From NCBI RefSeq assembly GCF_015668515.1, contig NZ_JADPFO010000006.1, positions 39,973 to 103,972 on the forward strand: DNA of 64,000 nucleotides. Reading direction: 5' to 3'. Position 1 is the first letter of the stretch. Every line of letters starts with the position of its first letter. Position numbers and translations under genes: made by a program. The notes below the pieces were generated by a model. The model was given only the letters and a program-made list of their open reading frames with translations, was not told where the DNA came from and made no database searches. Source of the stretch: Paraclostridium tenue. Its GTDB lineage: Bacteria > Bacillota > Clostridia > Peptostreptococcales > Peptostreptococcaceae. Positions 1 to 8,955 of this stretch are shown piece by piece.

Positions 1-769
1 TTACAGATACTATAGATTGTACTGAATTATTTGTTATAAAAGAAAATAAACTTGCAAATACTCCCACACTAACAAATACAATCATCATAGTTAATATATT
101 TACCATAGTGTATCCATATATAGTTATAGGTTTTAATAAACTAAATGTATCGACTATTCTATATGCTTGTAAACTTCCATTAATTGGATTACCATATTGT
201 ATACTAGTTATAACTCCAATTGCTAGAATATAAACTAAATATATAAATATAGGTGCTATAATAGCTAAAGATAACTTCGAAAACAATGCTTTATATTTAT
301 TCTTACCTGATAATATTATAGAGTCTACATTAGATAATTTTTCATCTGTGTAAATATTAGAAAAAATATATACACAGATACCAACTATAACAAACCCTGA
401 AAAAGCATTATTTATTCTAAAGTTAAATACTTTGTAAAAACTTATATCTTTATAATTTTTTCCATTATCTTTTTGAAGCTTTCCACTGGCCATATTTGCC
501 ATTTTTTTACTCATATCATCTAACTTATTACTTTTATTAGCTTTATCTAGAGTTTCAAGTTCTGTAACTTTATTTACTAGTTTTTCATTAGCTATTACAT
601 TTTTTGCTCTATTATCTTGAACATAATTCCCATTTTTATCAAAATAATTATTTTCTGTTTCTAAATCTGGTTTTAAAAAACTCATCATAGAGCATAAAAG
701 TATAAGTATTATACTTGATATTATTATTGATTTATTTTTAAATAGTTTTTTAATTTCCCATCTAATCAT
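1..769 (-). CDS. ABC-2 type exporter permease, C-terminus beyond window edge
   Basis: An open frame starts at the ATG at 769 behind GGAGGAAAAAG and runs off the left edge, so about 256 codons are visible. It begins with a short charged segment (MIRWEIKKLFKNK), then a membrane helix, then a long hydrophilic stretch of roughly 100 residues rich in Lys/Asn/Asp, then at least four further hydrophobic helices. This is the ABC-2 permease pattern with a large extracytoplasmic loop between the first two helices. It is the third gene of an operon with the ATPase and the other permease upstream and probably forms the membrane part of an exporter with them. The substrate cannot be told. Confidence 0.75.
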   Translation of the reverse strand, partial: MIRWEIKKLFKNKSIIISSIILILLCSMMSFLKPDLETENNYFDKNGNYVQDNRAKNVIANEKLVNKVTELETLDKANKSNKLDDMSKKMANMASGKLQKDNGKNYKDISFYKVFNFRINNAFSGFVIVGICVYIFSNIYTDEKLSNVDSIILSGKNKYKALFSKLSLAIIAPIFIYLVYILAIGVITSIQYGNPINGSLQAYRIVDTFSLLKPITIYGYTMVNILTMMIVFVSVGVFASLFSFITNNSVQSIVSV

Positions 770-802
770 CTTTTTCCTCCTAAATAGCTTGCATAAAATT
801 AT

Positions 803-1549
803 CTATCTTTCTTTTGAAAATCCTTTATCTGCAAGCTTATAAAGAACAAAACTTCCTACAGTACTTAAAATTATGAATACTACAAATCCTAATATACCTA
901 CTTTGTATCTTATAATTTCTGAACTATACATTCCCCATAAAGGAGTAAATCCACCTATTTTGCTGTGAATAAAATATGGTATACCCATTATTAATCCACC
1001 TACGAAAAATGGTAATACTGCTTTATTACTTATAGATGATAACCAAAGTCCAAGCTGTGCAAAGAAGAAAGACCCTAGTATAACAGTTAAACAAGTTATC
1101 ATTAACATCTGTAAAACAGTTATATTTGAACCACTATTCCCAAAATATCCGATATTTTTTATAGCCATATCTAATCCTTTAAAATTATTTCCTGATATTA
1201 TCTTAAAACTCATAACACTTAATATAGATAAATTTACTATACTTGCAGCTATTGTATATGCTATAGATTTTGCTAAAACTAACTTATTTTTGCCATTTTT
1301 AGTAGACTTTATTATAGAATCCATATTAGAACTATACTCTAAAACAAAGCTTCCTGAAAACATACTAAACATTAATATTCCCATTAAAGGAGCTAGTCCA
1401 TAATATTTAATAAATAAATCTGCATAGCTATCTGCTACCGAAAAATTTCTAACACTTACATATCCTAAGAATAAAGCAAATACCCAAGATATAATTAATC
1501 CTTTTTTATTAAATATTTTTTTTAATTCTAAATTTATAATATTTGTCAT
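803..1549 (-). CDS. ABC-2 type exporter permease
   Basis: This is a 248-residue protein with about six membrane helices and an N-terminal LELKKIFNKKG-like segment, the usual start of ABC-2 permeases that sit in the membrane beside a separate ATPase. The ATG follows GGAGGTATAAAA and lies only two bases after the ATPase stop, so the two are translationally coupled. A second permease follows 33 bases downstream. The two permeases probably form a heterodimer. The family includes peptide, antibiotic and sodium exporters, and nothing in the sequence decides between them. Confidence 0.8.
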   Translation of the reverse strand: MTNIINLELKKIFNKKGLIISWVFALFLGYVSVRNFSVADSYADLFIKYYGLAPLMGILMFSMFSGSFVLEYSSNMDSIIKSTKNGKNKLVLAKSIAYTIAASIVNLSILSVMSFKIISGNNFKGLDMAIKNIGYFGNSGSNITVLQMLMITCLTVILGSFFFAQLGLWLSSISNKAVLPFFVGGLIMGIPYFIHSKIGGFTPLWGMYSSEIIRYKVGILGFVVFIILSTVGSFVLYKLADKGFSKER

Positions 1550-1551
1550 TT

Positions 1552-2439
1552 TTATACCTCCCTAGAATCTTCTAAATCAAAATAAAACATATAAACGTCT
1601 TCAAATCTAGGTTCTATATTTTTTGCATTAAAGTCTTTTATTCCTTTATCACTTATAACTCTAAGTTCTATATCCTCTACACCACGTTGTATACTAACAA
1701 CCTTATATTTATTTTGTATATCAAATACTTCTCTTTCATCTTTAACTGTTATACTATATACTTTTCCACTCATATCATTTAAAATTTCTCTGTGAGTTCC
1801 TTGTAATAATACCTTACCATCTTTAATCATTATAGTTTCTTTAGCTACAGATTCTATATCTGATATTATATGAGTTGATAATATAACTATAGTTTCTTTA
1901 CCTATTTGAGATAATAAATTTCTAAATCTAGCTCTTTCTTGCGGGTCTAATCCTGCTGTTGGCTCATCTAATATAAGTATTTTAGGATCATTTAAAAGTG
2001 CTTGTGCTATACCTACTCTTCTTTTCATACCACCTGAAAACTTTGATATATACTTATTTTTTACTTCTTGAAGTCCTACTAATTTTAATAATTTTTCAGT
2101 TTTTTCCCTAGCTTCACTTTTACTCATTCCCTTTAATGCTCCTATATATAATAAAAAGTCTTTTGCACTAAAGTTTTTATAAGCATCAAAATCTTGTGGT
2201 AAGTATCCAACAACTGCTCTGTATTCATCATCTAATGAATTTATATCTTTTCCGTTATATAATATTTTTCCACTTGTAGGTTGCTTTAATGTTGCTATTT
2301 GTTTCATTAAAGTAGTTTTTCCTGCTCCATTAGGTCCAAGTAATCCATATACTCCACTTTCCAATGTTAGATTTATATTCTCATTTGCATTTTTGTGCTG
2401 ATATGATTTTGTTAAGTTTACAATTTCTAATTTATTCAT
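1552..2439 (-). CDS. ABC transporter ATP-binding protein
   Basis: This is a cytoplasmic ATPase that drives the two permeases encoded after it. Visible motifs are Walker A GPNGAGKTT, the signature FSGGMKRRV, Walker B ILILDEPTAGLD and the switch histidine in STH. About 295 residues is longer than the bare nucleotide-binding domain, so there is a C-terminal extension of about 75 residues. I chose the ATG at 2439, because the upstream in-frame ATG at 2451 lies in the ribosome-binding site (GGAGG followed by TAATT). It is the first gene of the leftward operon, and a terminator at 2564-2607 separates it from the gene before. Confidence 0.88.
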   Translation of the reverse strand: MNKLEIVNLTKSYQHKNANENINLTLESGVYGLLGPNGAGKTTLMKQIATLKQPTSGKILYNGKDINSLDDEYRAVVGYLPQDFDAYKNFSAKDFLLYIGALKGMSKSEAREKTEKLLKLVGLQEVKNKYISKFSGGMKRRVGIAQALLNDPKILILDEPTAGLDPQERARFRNLLSQIGKETIVILSTHIISDIESVAKETIMIKDGKVLLQGTHREILNDMSGKVYSITVKDEREVFDIQNKYKVVSIQRGVEDIELRVISDKGIKDFNAKNIEPRFEDVYMFYFDLEDSREV

Positions 2440-2563
2440 AATTACCTCCATTTGTTTTCCTCGTTGTTATGTTTATATTATATGGATGCAATCTTACTTT
2501 ATTATAAACTCAATCTTAAATAATCCTTAAATAATTAAATAATATTAATTAATAATAAAAAAA

Positions 2564-2607
2564 CTGTATAGAACTTGGACTTTTCCAAGTGTCTATACAG
2601 CTTTTTT
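2564..2607 (-). terminator. Rho-independent terminator after yitT-family gene
   Basis: The arms CTGTATAGA-ACTTGGA and TCCAAGTGTCTATACAG pair with one bulge and are flanked by an A-run on the left and a T-run on the right. On the minus strand it ends the YitT-family transcript and insulates the ABC operon. It could also act on the plus strand. Confidence 0.8.
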
Positions 2608-2637
2608 ATATTATATGTTTAAGCTTTACAAATTTAA

Positions 2638-3516
2638 TTACTTAATTCTTTTTCTAATAATTTGTTCAATAGGAGTTCTTTCTATATTGTGGCTATCAGC
2701 TAAATAGCTACTTTCAATTATCGCATTGTTATCAATATCTAAAATACTTCTTTTTAATGATGGATACATAAGCTTATCTGTTATACAAAGTATTACTTTT
2801 GACTTTTCACCTGAATACCCTCCATATCCATTTAAATATGTTATTGATATTCCTAATTTATTTATAAGATATTCTCCAATTTCTTCATGCTTATTTGATA
2901 TAACGATTACCGACCTACCTTGATTAAATCCATCTAGTATTAAATCTACTATCTTAGTCATTATATATATGATAATTAAAGAAAACATAGCACTTTCAAT
3001 ACTAAATACTATAGCAGTTATTACTAAAACTATAATATTTATGCTCATCAAAAACGTAGATACAGGGATTTTAAAATTCTTATTTGCCCATACAGCAAGC
3101 ATTTCGCTACCATCTATAGCCCCTCCAAATTTAATAACAGTTCCAACACCTATCCCAATTGATACTCCTCCATATATTACAATAAGAAATTCAGATGTAG
3201 TTACAGGTGGAACTGGAGTTAATAAATACAAAAATAATGATGAACAAACATTAGCCCATAAAGTTTTAAATAAAAATATTCTATCAAATGACTTTGATGT
3301 AAATAATAAAATTGGAATATTAAATGCTAATAATAATATAAACATAGGTATCCCTGTTAATGACTTTATTATTACAGATAAAGCAGTAGTTCCACTATCT
3401 ACCATACCATTAGGAGATAATATTAGCTCTAACCCCATAGCTACTATTAAAGCTCCTATACCTATCATTATAAATTCAAAAAATAATTTAATTTGCCTTT
3501 TGTATGTCTTATTCAT
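2638..3516 (-). CDS. YitT family membrane protein (DUF161/DUF2179)
   Basis: The protein has about 292 residues with five or six hydrophobic helices in the N-terminal two thirds and a soluble C-terminal domain of about 80 residues. This is the two-domain plan of the YitT family, including the conserved GGAIDGSEMLA stretch in the membrane part. The molecular role of the family is not established. I start it at the ATG at 3516, since GGAGTGATAAAA supplies the Shine-Dalgarno site and the upstream GTG lies inside it. It is monocistronic, with terminators on both sides. Confidence 0.85.
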   Translation of the reverse strand: MNKTYKRQIKLFFEFIMIGIGALIVAMGLELILSPNGMVDSGTTALSVIIKSLTGIPMFILLLAFNIPILLFTSKSFDRIFLFKTLWANVCSSLFLYLLTPVPPVTTSEFLIVIYGGVSIGIGVGTVIKFGGAIDGSEMLAVWANKNFKIPVSTFLMSINIIVLVITAIVFSIESAMFSLIIIYIMTKIVDLILDGFNQGRSVIVISNKHEEIGEYLINKLGISITYLNGYGGYSGEKSKVILCITDKLMYPSLKRSILDIDNNAIIESSYLADSHNIERTPIEQIIRKRIK

Positions 3517-3630
3517 TTTTATCACTCCTTTGGCAATTTTTTAAAAATTCAAACTCTTCTTATATTTACATTTTATAACAAATTAAATTTAATAGTCAAT
3601 AATTTTCTGATAATTCTTGAAATACAAAAA

Positions 3631-3663
3631 ACTCTCAAGGCAGAATATCATACCTTAAGAGTT
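3631..3663 (-). terminator. Terminator after phosphodiesterase gene
   Basis: ACTCTCAAGG pairs with CCTTAAGAGT (one G-U pair) across a 12-base loop, with an A-run to the left that reads as U-rich on the minus strand. It lies just beyond the phosphodiesterase stop. Confidence 0.7.
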
Positions 3664-3667
3664 TTAA

Positions 3668-4939
3668 TTATTTAACTATATTGAATGCACATCCATCTAT
3701 ATTTTTCATATCTATATCAAATATCTTCATTATAGTTGGAGCTTCATCTACTAAATTCCCACTATTTATAGTTATATTTTCTTTTATATTAGGCCCTTTA
3801 GCTATAAATGGTGGCTTATCTCCCTTGTGAGGAAAGTGCCCGTGAGTGGCTAAGCAATACTTGTAATTACTATTATCAGTTTCTTTTGTTATTTCTCCTG
3901 TTACATCATTACTAAAGGCTATACCTTCTTTTCCCTCTATAACAAAGTCTGCATCACAATCTAATCTGTGATTATTTTTTAATTCATTTCTATCAAATAT
4001 ACCTTCTATACCAAAAGTTTCATCATCTTTCATAGCTTCAAGTATATTTTTAACTTTATCTATGTAAGTTTTGTCTTTTACTATAACATGACTAGATATT
4101 CCAGCTGACTTAAATATAGCTTTATAATCAGTTATTTTTCCATCTTTATCTATACTTATTAATCCTTTATCTTTAAATACTATGTTTGGACTTATTAACT
4201 TTTTAACTTCTAATTGACCATGATCTCCAAGTATTATAAAATTTGTTTTGTAGTACACACTTGCTTCTTTTAAAGAATTTATAATTCTTCCTAGCCACTT
4301 ATCATAAGTCTTAAATGAATTAATAACTTTTTCATGGTAAAGTCCATATTGATGTCTTGTATGATCTAAGTAAGCTAAATGTATAAGCATTAAATCTGGC
4401 TTATATTCTTTTATTATATCCTCTGCACAACAAACTCCAAATTCATCTAAGTACGGCTCTTTATTCCAATTTATAATATGAGAGTATTTAGGATATATTT
4501 TTTCCATAAGATGTTTACTACAGCTATTTGTATAGACTTCTATTGGATCTTCTCCTTCATTTTTAGTCCATATTTCAGCTATATTGTGATCTGAATTACA
4601 TCTACCTGTAACCGGCCATAATATAGTAGAAGTTGTTATATTATTTTTCTTAGCTATATCTATTATAGAATCACATTTTATATCATTACTATACCAATAC
4701 CAATCTGGCATTTTAGCATTTAACTCTAATTTTTCATTATGACTTATATTGTGCTTGTCTGGATATACTCCAGTTACTATAGTTGTATGACATGGATATG
4801 TTAGTGTTGGGTATATACAGTTTATATCTTTTACTATAGATGCCCCATCTAATATCTTTTTAAAGTTAGGTAATTTTTCTAAATATTTTATATCTCTAGT
4901 AAATAACGAATCTATTGATATTACTACAACCTTATTCAA
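3668..4939 (-). CDS. Type I phosphodiesterase / nucleotide pyrophosphatase family protein
   Basis: About 423 residues of the alkaline-phosphatase superfamily (PF01663). Metal and nucleophile signatures are visible: VISIDS near the N-terminus (metal Asp), the YPTLTYPCHTT segment with the probable catalytic Thr, ILGDHGQ (Asp-His metal pair) and THGHFP near the C-terminus (last metal His). Relatives hydrolyse phosphodiester or pyrophosphate bonds in nucleotides or lipids. The substrate here is unknown. There is no obvious signal peptide, so a cytoplasmic enzyme is likely. The Shine-Dalgarno AGGAG abuts the ATG at 4948, so the TTG at 4939, nine bases downstream, is the better start. Confidence 0.8.
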   Translation of the reverse strand: MNKVVVISIDSLFTRDIKYLEKLPNFKKILDGASIVKDINCIYPTLTYPCHTTIVTGVYPDKHNISHNEKLELNAKMPDWYWYSNDIKCDSIIDIAKKNNITTSTILWPVTGRCNSDHNIAEIWTKNEGEDPIEVYTNSCSKHLMEKIYPKYSHIINWNKEPYLDEFGVCCAEDIIKEYKPDLMLIHLAYLDHTRHQYGLYHEKVINSFKTYDKWLGRIINSLKEASVYYKTNFIILGDHGQLEVKKLISPNIVFKDKGLISIDKDGKITDYKAIFKSAGISSHVIVKDKTYIDKVKNILEAMKDDETFGIEGIFDRNELKNNHRLDCDADFVIEGKEGIAFSNDVTGEITKETDNSNYKYCLATHGHFPHKGDKPPFIAKGPNIKENITINSGNLVDEAPTIMKIFDIDMKNIDGCAFNIVK

Positions 4940-5310
4940 CCTTATCATCTCCTAATAATTTTTATTAACCACCTTTATAATATATATTAAACTACAATTT
5001 TTTAATATTGTATATTTAAATTAGCTTATCTTTTATAATCTATAGGCAAAAAATATATCTATATATTTTGGATAGTTTTTAAGCAATTATTATCAACTAT
5101 TAAATGCTCTTATTTAATATTTTGATTCAATTTTAATAAATATTTTGTGAAAATTTTTTAAATTTAAATTGTTGTGTCAAATAGTCTTAACATATATAAA
5201 TTTTAATCATATTACGTTCCTTCATATTTGTTAAAACCTGGATTTCATTCTAATTCTAATAATACATAAATATTTTGCAATAATATAAGTTATCATAAAT
5301 TTCATTACAT
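4940..5310. other. Intergenic A/T-rich region upstream of the phosphate symporter
   Basis: About 370 bases of A/T-rich DNA between two divergent genes. I see no open frame with a ribosome-binding site. The regulatory signals start at the right end (palindrome at 5311-5340 and TTAACA repeats at 5346-5362). Confidence 0.5.
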
Positions 5311-5340
5311 GAATTAACACTTATATATAAGTGTTAATTC
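5311..5340. repeat. Perfect 30-bp palindrome upstream of phosphate symporter
   Basis: The 15-base arm GAATTAACACTTATA is followed directly by its exact reverse complement, with no loop. No T-run follows it, so it is not a normal terminator. It sits 118 bases before the symporter start and next to the TTAACA direct repeats, and it contains TTAACA itself. An operator for a dimeric regulator is the simplest reading. Confidence 0.6.
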
Positions 5341-5345
5341 AAAAT

Positions 5346-5362
5346 TTAACATGTTTTTAACA
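5346..5362 (+). promoter_or_regulatory. Candidate PhoP box (TTAACA-N5-TTAACA)
   Basis: Two exact TTAACA hexamers are separated by five bases, an 11-base repeat period. This matches the direct-repeat PhoP box known from Bacillus phosphate-starvation promoters. It lies about 95 bases before the start of a Na+/phosphate symporter, which makes a phosphate-response role likely. The -10 element is not certain; TATAAT at 5420-5425 is one option. Confidence 0.5.
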
Positions 5363-5457
5363 AAAGCTGTCGAATTTTCTGTTAATATGTTATCGTACAT
5401 AAAAAGTAATAAAAATAACTATAATAAATTTAACTTATTTATGAGGAGGCGACAATT

Positions 5458-7086
5458 TTGTCTATATTGATAAGTCTTATTGGAGGTCTTGGACTTTTCC
5501 TTTACGGAATGAACCTAATGGGTGAAGGTCTTCAAAAGTCAACAGGTCCTAAGCTAGAAAAAGCTATAGAACTTTTAACTAGTAACGTAGTAATGGGGGT
5601 TTTAGTAGGAGCTGTTGTTACAGGAATTATACAAAGTAGTGGTGCTACTACAGTAATGGTAGTTGGATTTGTTAACGCAGGAATAATGACATTATTCCAA
5701 GCAATTGGTGTTATAATGGGAGCAAACATTGGTACTACAGTAACAGCTCAATTAGTATCATTTGATGCTAGTATATTCTCATCAATAGCACTTGGAATAG
5801 GTATCGTTTTATACATGATTGGTTCAAAATCTAAACCAAATCTTAAAAATATCGCAGAAATACTTATAGGTTTTGGTATCTTATTTATAGGTATGGAATT
5901 TATGAAAGATGCAGTTGCTCCTTTATCTCAATATGAAGGATTTAGAAACATATTAGCAGGACTTGCAAATCATCCATTATTAGCATTACTTGCTGGTTTT
6001 GCAATGACTACTTGTCTTCAAAGTTCAAGTGCATCAATGGGTATATTAATAGCTTTATCATCTCAAGGTTTAATGCCTTTAGCTGGAGCATTACCTATAT
6101 TATATGGAGATAACATTGGTAGTTGTACTACATCTCTTTTATCAAGTGTAGGTGCTAATAAAAATGCTAAAAGAGCAGCATTAATGCATTTATGCTTTAA
6201 CGTAATTGGTACTATACTATTTATGTTAATTCTTAATAAGCCAATATCAATGATAGTTACACATTTAGACCCAACAGATACTGCTAGACAAATAGCAAAT
6301 GCTCATTCATTATTTAATATAACTAATGTTATAATATTATTACCATTCTCTAAATATATAGTTAAATTAGTTATGCTACTTATACCTGATAAGCAAGGTG
6401 AAGAAGAGTATGATAGCCGCATAACAAAATATTTAGATGAAAGAATGTTAGAAACTCCATCTATAGCATTTGGAAATACAATAAGAGAAATACTTAGAAT
6501 GGGTAATAAAGCGAAAAAAAGTTTTACTTGTTCTATGGATGCTTTACTTGAAAAGTCTCAAGAAGAGGCAAACAAAACATTTGAAAAAGAAAAATTATTA
6601 AATGAACAGCAGAGAAAAGTATTAGATTATCTAATTAAATTATCTAATAAGACTTTAGATGATAAAATGAGACTCTCTCTAGATTTATTATTCCATACTG
6701 TAAATGACATAGAAAGAGTTGGAGACTTATCTGAAAATATAGCAGAATTAGCTGAATCAACTATAGATAAGAAAACTAAAATATCAGAAAGTGCTAAATC
6801 TGAAATAATAGATATATATAACAAAGTACTAGATGCATATACATTATCATTAGACGCTATGAAACAAAATAGTGTTAAATTTGCAAATGATGTTTTAAGA
6901 ATAGAAGACGAAGTAGATGCACTAGATAAATTATATAGAGCTAAACATATGAATAGATTAAATAGTCATTCATGCAGTATAGACTCAGGTATTATGTACT
7001 TAGATTTGTTAACTAATTTAGAAAGAATATCTGACCACTCTGCAAGTATAGCTAAGAGAGTTATAAAAATTAATCAAACAGCTTAA
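5458..7086 (+). CDS. Na+/phosphate cotransporter family protein with C-terminal PhoU-like domain
   Basis: The protein has 542 residues. The first 310 or so carry two related blocks of membrane helices with the family's QSSGATT and QSSSASM repeats, which line the substrate path in NptA-type Na+/Pi symporters. The last 220 residues are helical and PhoU-like, with the two ERVGDLSEN and ERISDHSAS motifs expected to bind metal and regulate transport. It should take up phosphate with Na+ at the cell membrane. The start is a TTG at 5458 preceded by AGGAGGCGACAAT. It is monocistronic. The upstream TTAACA repeats suggest induction on phosphate limitation. Confidence 0.9.
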   Translation: MSILISLIGGLGLFLYGMNLMGEGLQKSTGPKLEKAIELLTSNVVMGVLVGAVVTGIIQSSGATTVMVVGFVNAGIMTLFQAIGVIMGANIGTTVTAQLVSFDASIFSSIALGIGIVLYMIGSKSKPNLKNIAEILIGFGILFIGMEFMKDAVAPLSQYEGFRNILAGLANHPLLALLAGFAMTTCLQSSSASMGILIALSSQGLMPLAGALPILYGDNIGSCTTSLLSSVGANKNAKRAALMHLCFNVIGTILFMLILNKPISMIVTHLDPTDTARQIANAHSLFNITNVIILLPFSKYIVKLVMLLIPDKQGEEEYDSRITKYLDERMLETPSIAFGNTIREILRMGNKAKKSFTCSMDALLEKSQEEANKTFEKEKLLNEQQRKVLDYLIKLSNKTLDDKMRLSLDLLFHTVNDIERVGDLSENIAELAESTIDKKTKISESAKSEIIDIYNKVLDAYTLSLDAMKQNSVKFANDVLRIEDEVDALDKLYRAKHMNRLNSHSCSIDSGIMYLDLLTNLERISDHSASIAKRVIKINQTA

Positions 7087-7092
7087 TATATA

Positions 7093-7142
7093 AAAAGACT
7101 ATATATGAATTTGTATTATTAAAATTCATATATAGTCTTTTT
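7093..7142. terminator. Bidirectional terminator between phosphate symporter and oppF-like gene
   Basis: AAAAGACTATATATGAATTT pairs perfectly with its complement ending at 7141, with an A-run on one side and a T-run on the other. It serves both convergent transcripts and abuts the stop of the leftward ATPase gene. Confidence 0.88.
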
Positions 7143-7969
7143 TATTTTCTTAATCTTGGATTACTTTTTGGTATAGAATCTATAAGCTTTTTAGTATATT
7201 CATTTTTAGGATTTGTATATATACTTTGACTATTTCCTTGTTCTACTATTTTTCCATTGTTCATAACTATTATCTCATCGCAAAAACATCTAACTACATT
7301 TAAATTATGTGATATAAACAAATACGTTAAGTTATATTGTTCTTTTAAATCCAACATTAAATTTAGTATTTGAGATTGTATAGAAACATCTAGTGCAGCT
7401 GTTGGTTCATCACAAATTATAAATTTAGGTTTTAAAGCTAACACCCTAGCTATTGCTATTCTTTGCCTTTGACCTCCACTAAATTCATTTGGATATCTAT
7501 TTATATAACTCTTGTCAAGTCCACATGCTTCTAAAGCTTTTTCAGCCATTAAATATGCCTCGGTTGTACCAATATCATTATGCTTTTTTATTCCCTCTAC
7601 TATTGTTTTTCCAATACTCATTTTTGGATTTAATGATGAATATGGGTCTTGAAATATTATTTGCATATCTTTTCTTAAATTGAGCATATCTTTTTTTGAT
7701 ATACTTATATTATTTTCAATATCATATATCACTTTATCTTTAAATTCTACCCTTCCTCCAGTTGCATCTATAAGATTTAGTATACATTTTGATAAAGTTG
7801 ATTTTCCACATCCACTTTCACCAACTAATCCCACTATAGACCCTTTTTTTATTTTAAAAGAAACATCATCTACTGATTTTTGATATTTCTTTTCTCTAAA
7901 TAGAAATTTACTTTTTATAGGGTAATATTTTTTAAGATTTTTTACTTTTAAAATATATTTTTGTTCCAT
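7142..7969 (-). CDS. oppF: Oligopeptide-type ABC transporter ATP-binding protein (OppF-like)
   Basis: The second ATPase of the importer, 275 residues. It has Walker A GESGCGKST, the signature FSGGQRQRIAIARVL, Walker B FIICDEPTAALD and the switch His in ISHN. It stops soon after the core domain (SIPKSNPRLRK) and lacks the Cys-rich oligopeptide C-terminal extension that its partner carries, so it is short for OppF (usually about 310 or more). It is the last gene of the operon, 12 bases after oppD. The naming follows from order and homology; the substrate is not known. Confidence 0.85.
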   Translation of the reverse strand: MEQKYILKVKNLKKYYPIKSKFLFREKKYQKSVDDVSFKIKKGSIVGLVGESGCGKSTLSKCILNLIDATGGRVEFKDKVIYDIENNISISKKDMLNLRKDMQIIFQDPYSSLNPKMSIGKTIVEGIKKHNDIGTTEAYLMAEKALEACGLDKSYINRYPNEFSGGQRQRIAIARVLALKPKFIICDEPTAALDVSIQSQILNLMLDLKEQYNLTYLFISHNLNVVRCFCDEIIVMNNGKIVEQGNSQSIYTNPKNEYTKKLIDSIPKSNPRLRK

Positions 7970-7981
7970 ATATATGCCTTT

Positions 7982-8941
7982 CTATATATTAAAATTTTTA
8001 AAGCAACTCACTTTATGGTTATCACCTATTTCTTTTAACTTAGGTTCATTATTTTTACAAATATCCATACAATAGTCGCATCTGTTGTTAAAACTACAAC
8101 CTTTAGGAATTTTATCAATAGTTGGAACATTACCTTTTATAGAAAAAAATCTATTATTAATTAAATCACTTCCAACTCTAGATAATAATAGACCTTGTGA
8201 ATATGGATGCTTTGCATTATCAAAAAATTCATATACATTAGCTTCCTCAACAACTTTTCCTAAATACATTACATACACTTTATCAGCAATTTCTGATACC
8301 ACGTCTAAATCATGTGTTATAAAAATCACTGACATATTATACTCTTTACTTATATCTTTTAATAAATTTAAAATTTCTTTTTGTACTGTTACGTCAAGCG
8401 CAGTTGTTGGCTCATCTGCTATCAATAATTTAGGCTTTAATGCTATAGCCATAGCTATCATAACTCTTTGCCTCATACCACCTGAAAGTTCATGTGGATA
8501 TTTTTTCAAAGTATCTTTAGGATTTGGTATCTTTACTTTTTCTAATAAATCTATTACCATATTTCTAACTTCTTTTTTGCTTAGCTTTTTATGTTCTAAT
8601 ATAACTTCTCCTATTTGTTTTTCTACATTAAACAATGGATTTAAAGCTACCATAGGCTCTTGAAATATGATTGATATATCTTTCCCTCTTATCAAACACA
8701 TGTCTTTTTCATTTAAGTTTAATAAATTTTTCCCTTTAAAATTTATTTCACCTTCAATTTGAGCACTTTCAGATATCAATCTAATTATAGCTAATGAAGT
8801 TAAACTTTTTCCACTTCCACTCTCACCTACTAAGGATACTATTTCACCCTCATTTATATTTAAATTAACACCATTAACCGTATAGTTATCATGTTTATCA
8901 TCTTTAAACTTTATCTTTAAATCTTTAACATTAAGTAACAT
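7982..8941 (-). CDS. oppD: Oligopeptide-type ABC transporter ATP-binding protein (OppD-like)
   Basis: The first ATPase of the importer, 319 residues. It has Walker A GESGSGKSLTS, the signature LSGGMRQRVMIAMA, Walker B LLIADEPTTALD and ITHD. The C-terminal oligopeptide/HPY region carries CSFNNRCDYCMDIC, the four-cysteine motif found in OppD/DppD proteins that can hold an iron-sulfur cluster. The ATG follows AGGTGGTGAAAAT. It lies between the permease and the second ATPase with 12-14 base gaps, so the five genes form one transport unit. Confidence 0.9.
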   Translation of the reverse strand: MLLNVKDLKIKFKDDKHDNYTVNGVNLNINEGEIVSLVGESGSGKSLTSLAIIRLISESAQIEGEINFKGKNLLNLNEKDMCLIRGKDISIIFQEPMVALNPLFNVEKQIGEVILEHKKLSKKEVRNMVIDLLEKVKIPNPKDTLKKYPHELSGGMRQRVMIAMAIALKPKLLIADEPTTALDVTVQKEILNLLKDISKEYNMSVIFITHDLDVVSEIADKVYVMYLGKVVEEANVYEFFDNAKHPYSQGLLLSRVGSDLINNRFFSIKGNVPTIDKIPKGCSFNNRCDYCMDICKNNEPKLKEIGDNHKVSCFKNFNI

Positions 8942-8955
8942 ATTTTCACCACCTA

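Noticed and set aside
2969..3544. Long plus-strand open frame opposite the YitT-family gene
   Set aside because: It has no ribosome-binding site and its translation is Ile/Pro/Asn-rich without a domain. It is the antisense shadow of a well-supported gene.
5311..5340. Palindrome considered as a terminator
   Set aside because: It has no loop and no T-run on either side, and it lies upstream of both neighbouring genes.
8085..8663. Plus-strand open frame of 192 codons opposite oppD
   Set aside because: No ribosome-binding site and no recognisable motif; the minus-strand ATPase in the same place is certain.
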